The notes under the pieces are model-generated. The model made no database searches. It saw nothing but the letters and a program-made list of their open reading frames with translations, and was not told where the DNA came from. Shown piece after piece: positions 20,507-21,888 of a DNA stretch of 21,888 nt (position 1 is its first letter; each line of letters starts with the position of its first letter). This DNA comes from 20CM-2-65-7 sp035943355. GTDB lineage: Bacteria; Gemmatimonadota; Gemmatimonadetes; Gemmatimonadales; GWC2-71-9. The stretch lies in the NCBI GenBank assembly GCA_035943355.1, contig DASZCG010000107.1:1-21888 (forward strand). Reading direction: 5' to 3'. The translations under genes were made by a program, and so were the position numbers.

Positions 20507-21673
20507 ATGAAACGGATTCTGCGGGACGAGCGCGGCATGGCGCTCGCAGTGGCGATCTTCGCCCTGGTCGTCGTCGGGGCGCTGGTCGCGGGCGCGTTCT
20601 TCGCCGGCACCCAGGAACAGCGAGTCGGGGAAAACCAGCGGCGGGTGCAGACCTCGTTCGGCGTCGCAGAAGCCGGCGCCCAGGAGCGGGTCCTCAGCTG
20701 GGATCCCGCGACGATGAACAAGCGACCGTTGTATTGCAACTGCGCGGGCGGCGATTCAGTGGCGATCGGGCCGGATCTCCCGACGCCCAACGGCACCGGC
20801 TCGTACGGAGGCTACAGCTACAAGGTCGGCCCGAACCTCTTCCTGATCGATGTGACGGGTCGCGATCGGAACAGCGCGGCCGGTGTGATCGCCGGCGGCG
20901 GTGGCGCGCGCCAGCGCATCGGCATGATCGCGCGTATCGCGCCCATCGACTTCGGTATCAGGGCATCCCTCACGACGCAGGGTACCGTCAGTATGGGTGG
21001 TAACGCAACGGTCAATGGCACGGACCAAGTCCCGGCCGGTTGGGCGAGCTGCGATCCCCCGGGGCCGTCGCAGGCGGGAGTCCGGGACCAGGGCGGAAAC
21101 GTAACCGAGAGCGGGAACGCGAACGTGACGGGCACGCCACCGGTCGTGAACGACCAAACGATCAACAGCAACACGTTCACCACGTTCGGTGGCGCGACGT
21201 ACGCACAGCTCGCGGCGAGGGCCACCATCACGATCCCCGAGGGGAACTACTCGACTGATCCGGTCACTGCCGGCGGCAACTGCGACAAGACCGTGCTGAC
21301 CAATTGGGGCGACGGCATGAACCAGGGTCAGCCGTGCAGTAACTATTTCCCGATCATTCACGCAACCGGGACGATCACGTTGAATAACACCCAGGGTCAG
21401 GGCATTCTGCTCGTGGACGGCGACGTGAACGTCCAGGGGTCGTATCAATTCTTCGGGATCGTCATCATTCAGGGCGACCTGAAAACCGCCGGTGGTGGTA
21501 CGACCGACGCGCACTTCTGGGGCGGCGTGATGGCCAAGAACGCCGACCTCTCTGATCAAAGCCTGAGCGGTAACGCGACATTGAATTTCTCGAGCTGCGC
21601 CATCCTGACGGTGCTGCAGGCGCAGAGCCCGATTTCGATGATGCGCTCGCGGGGGTGGGTACAGCTGTTCTAG
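20507..21673 (+). CDS. Large PilX-like minor pilin, copy 2
   Basis: A 388-residue protein. ATG 20507 was chosen over ATG 20492 because of the GGACGGAG just upstream and because MKRILRDERG matches the start of copy 1. The N-terminal helix GMALAVAIFALVVVGALVAGAFFAG is of PilX_N type; no Glu sits at mature position five. GENQRRVQTSFGVAEAGAQE follows. The rest is a Gly/Asn/Thr-rich domain with short beta repeats (ITIPEGNYSTDPVTAGGNCD, GQGILLVDGDVNV, FFGIVIIQGDL), suggesting a beta-solenoid or adhesin-like domain. Cys 260, 277 and 364 match Cys of copy 1. It contains about nine N-x-S/T sequons. Last gene of the minor pilin operon; no PilY1 follows. A tip-located or adhesive role is inferred. Confidence 0.78.
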   Translation: MKRILRDERGMALAVAIFALVVVGALVAGAFFAGTQEQRVGENQRRVQTSFGVAEAGAQERVLSWDPATMNKRPLYCNCAGGDSVAIGPDLPTPNGTGSYGGYSYKVGPNLFLIDVTGRDRNSAAGVIAGGGGARQRIGMIARIAPIDFGIRASLTTQGTVSMGGNATVNGTDQVPAGWASCDPPGPSQAGVRDQGGNVTESGNANVTGTPPVVNDQTINSNTFTTFGGATYAQLAARATITIPEGNYSTDPVTAGGNCDKTVLTNWGDGMNQGQPCSNYFPIIHATGTITLNNTQGQGILLVDGDVNVQGSYQFFGIVIIQGDLKTAGGGTTDAHFWGGVMAKNADLSDQSLSGNATLNFSSCAILTVLQAQSPISMMRSRGWVQLF

Positions 21674-21722
21674 TCGATCGCCATTGGTCGACCGCTCCCT
21701 GGCGCCCTGACACATAAATCGT

Positions 21723-21750
21723 GAGCCGGCCGGTTCCCTCCGGCCGGCTC
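21723..21750. terminator. 11-bp hairpin after the minor pilin operon
   Basis: GAGCCGGCCGG and its exact complement flank a six-base loop (TTCCCT), 49 bases after the PilX-like stop codon. The stem is very GC-rich, but no T-run follows on either side. It likely ends or stabilises the operon transcript and could serve convergent transcripts as well. Confidence 0.6.
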
Positions 21751-21888
21751 GCGCCGCGCCCCGAGGGCGCGAGGTAGATGAAGGCGTCGCCGGCCCAATC
21801 CCGACGCATTGAACCGCTCGATCCCAAACAGCAGCGGACCAGGCCTCGCCGAACTTCCATAGGTGCAACATCTTAGCCGCTTTACCGG
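21751..21888. other. Right edge: no convincing gene
   Basis: All three minus-strand frames stay open over part of this stretch. One runs from the right edge to TAG at 21670-21672 (72 codons, crossing the hairpin), but none gives a recognisable protein. It could be the 3' end of a convergent gene or plain intergenic DNA. Confidence 0.3.

Noticed and set aside
20756..21871. 371-codon minus-strand frame opposite the last PilX-like gene
   Set aside because: Antisense to a clear minor pilin, low-complexity Arg-rich translation, no motif.

Overview
This is a GC-rich bacterial window with tightly overlapping genes. It is organised around type IV pili, membrane glycosyltransferases and sigma-54-type regulation. 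Pilin signatures, NtrC-class regulators with partner kinases and small ATGA/TGATG overlaps mark it as a Gram-negative-type chromosome. A deep-branching, poorly cultured phylum such as Gemmatimonadota is my guess from gene content only. I see no plasmid, phage, transposase, CRISPR, rRNA or tRNA signal.

Layout. (1) Minus strand, 1-4507: a spermidine-synthase-like membrane protein cut by the left edge, then pilO, pilN and a large PilX-like minor pilin that has its own near-consensus -24/-12 promoter (4586-4601). (2) Plus strand, 4777-7850: pilS-pilR, a six-TM PAS histidine kinase and its NtrC-type regulator. (3) 7909-13843: a run of overlapping genes, namely a methyltransferase, a DPM1-like GT2 glycosyltransferase, a GT-C (GT39-like) glycosyltransferase and two TMTC-like GT-C proteins. 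(4) 13981-14482: a single major-type pilin with its own -24/-12-like promoter and a strong Rho-independent terminator. (5) 14511-16064: a third TMTC-like paralogue. (6) 16146-18637: a second histidine kinase/NtrC-type regulator pair. (7) 18768-21673: a minor pilin operon (FimT/GspH, PilV, PilW, a second large PilX-like protein) ending in a long hairpin.

How the genes may work together. The GT2 enzyme would load a sugar on a lipid carrier at the cytoplasmic face. The GT-C proteins would transfer such sugars outside the membrane. The pilin embedded between them, and the Ser/Thr- and sequon-rich PilX-like proteins, are natural acceptors. The two sigma-54 activators probably control the pilin, the PilX-like protein and perhaps the minor pilin operon. 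This glycosylated-pilus module is an inference from gene order and family knowledge, not shown directly.

Unusual features: five C/G homopolymer runs of 9 to 11 bases, three of them inside pilus or glycosyltransferase genes; palindromic elements inserted in frame in two of the three TMTC-like paralogues; identical GTGCA-N6-TGCAC inverted repeats at both ends of the second two-component operon; and a repeated TANNNT-N6-start codon layout that suggests leaderless transcripts.
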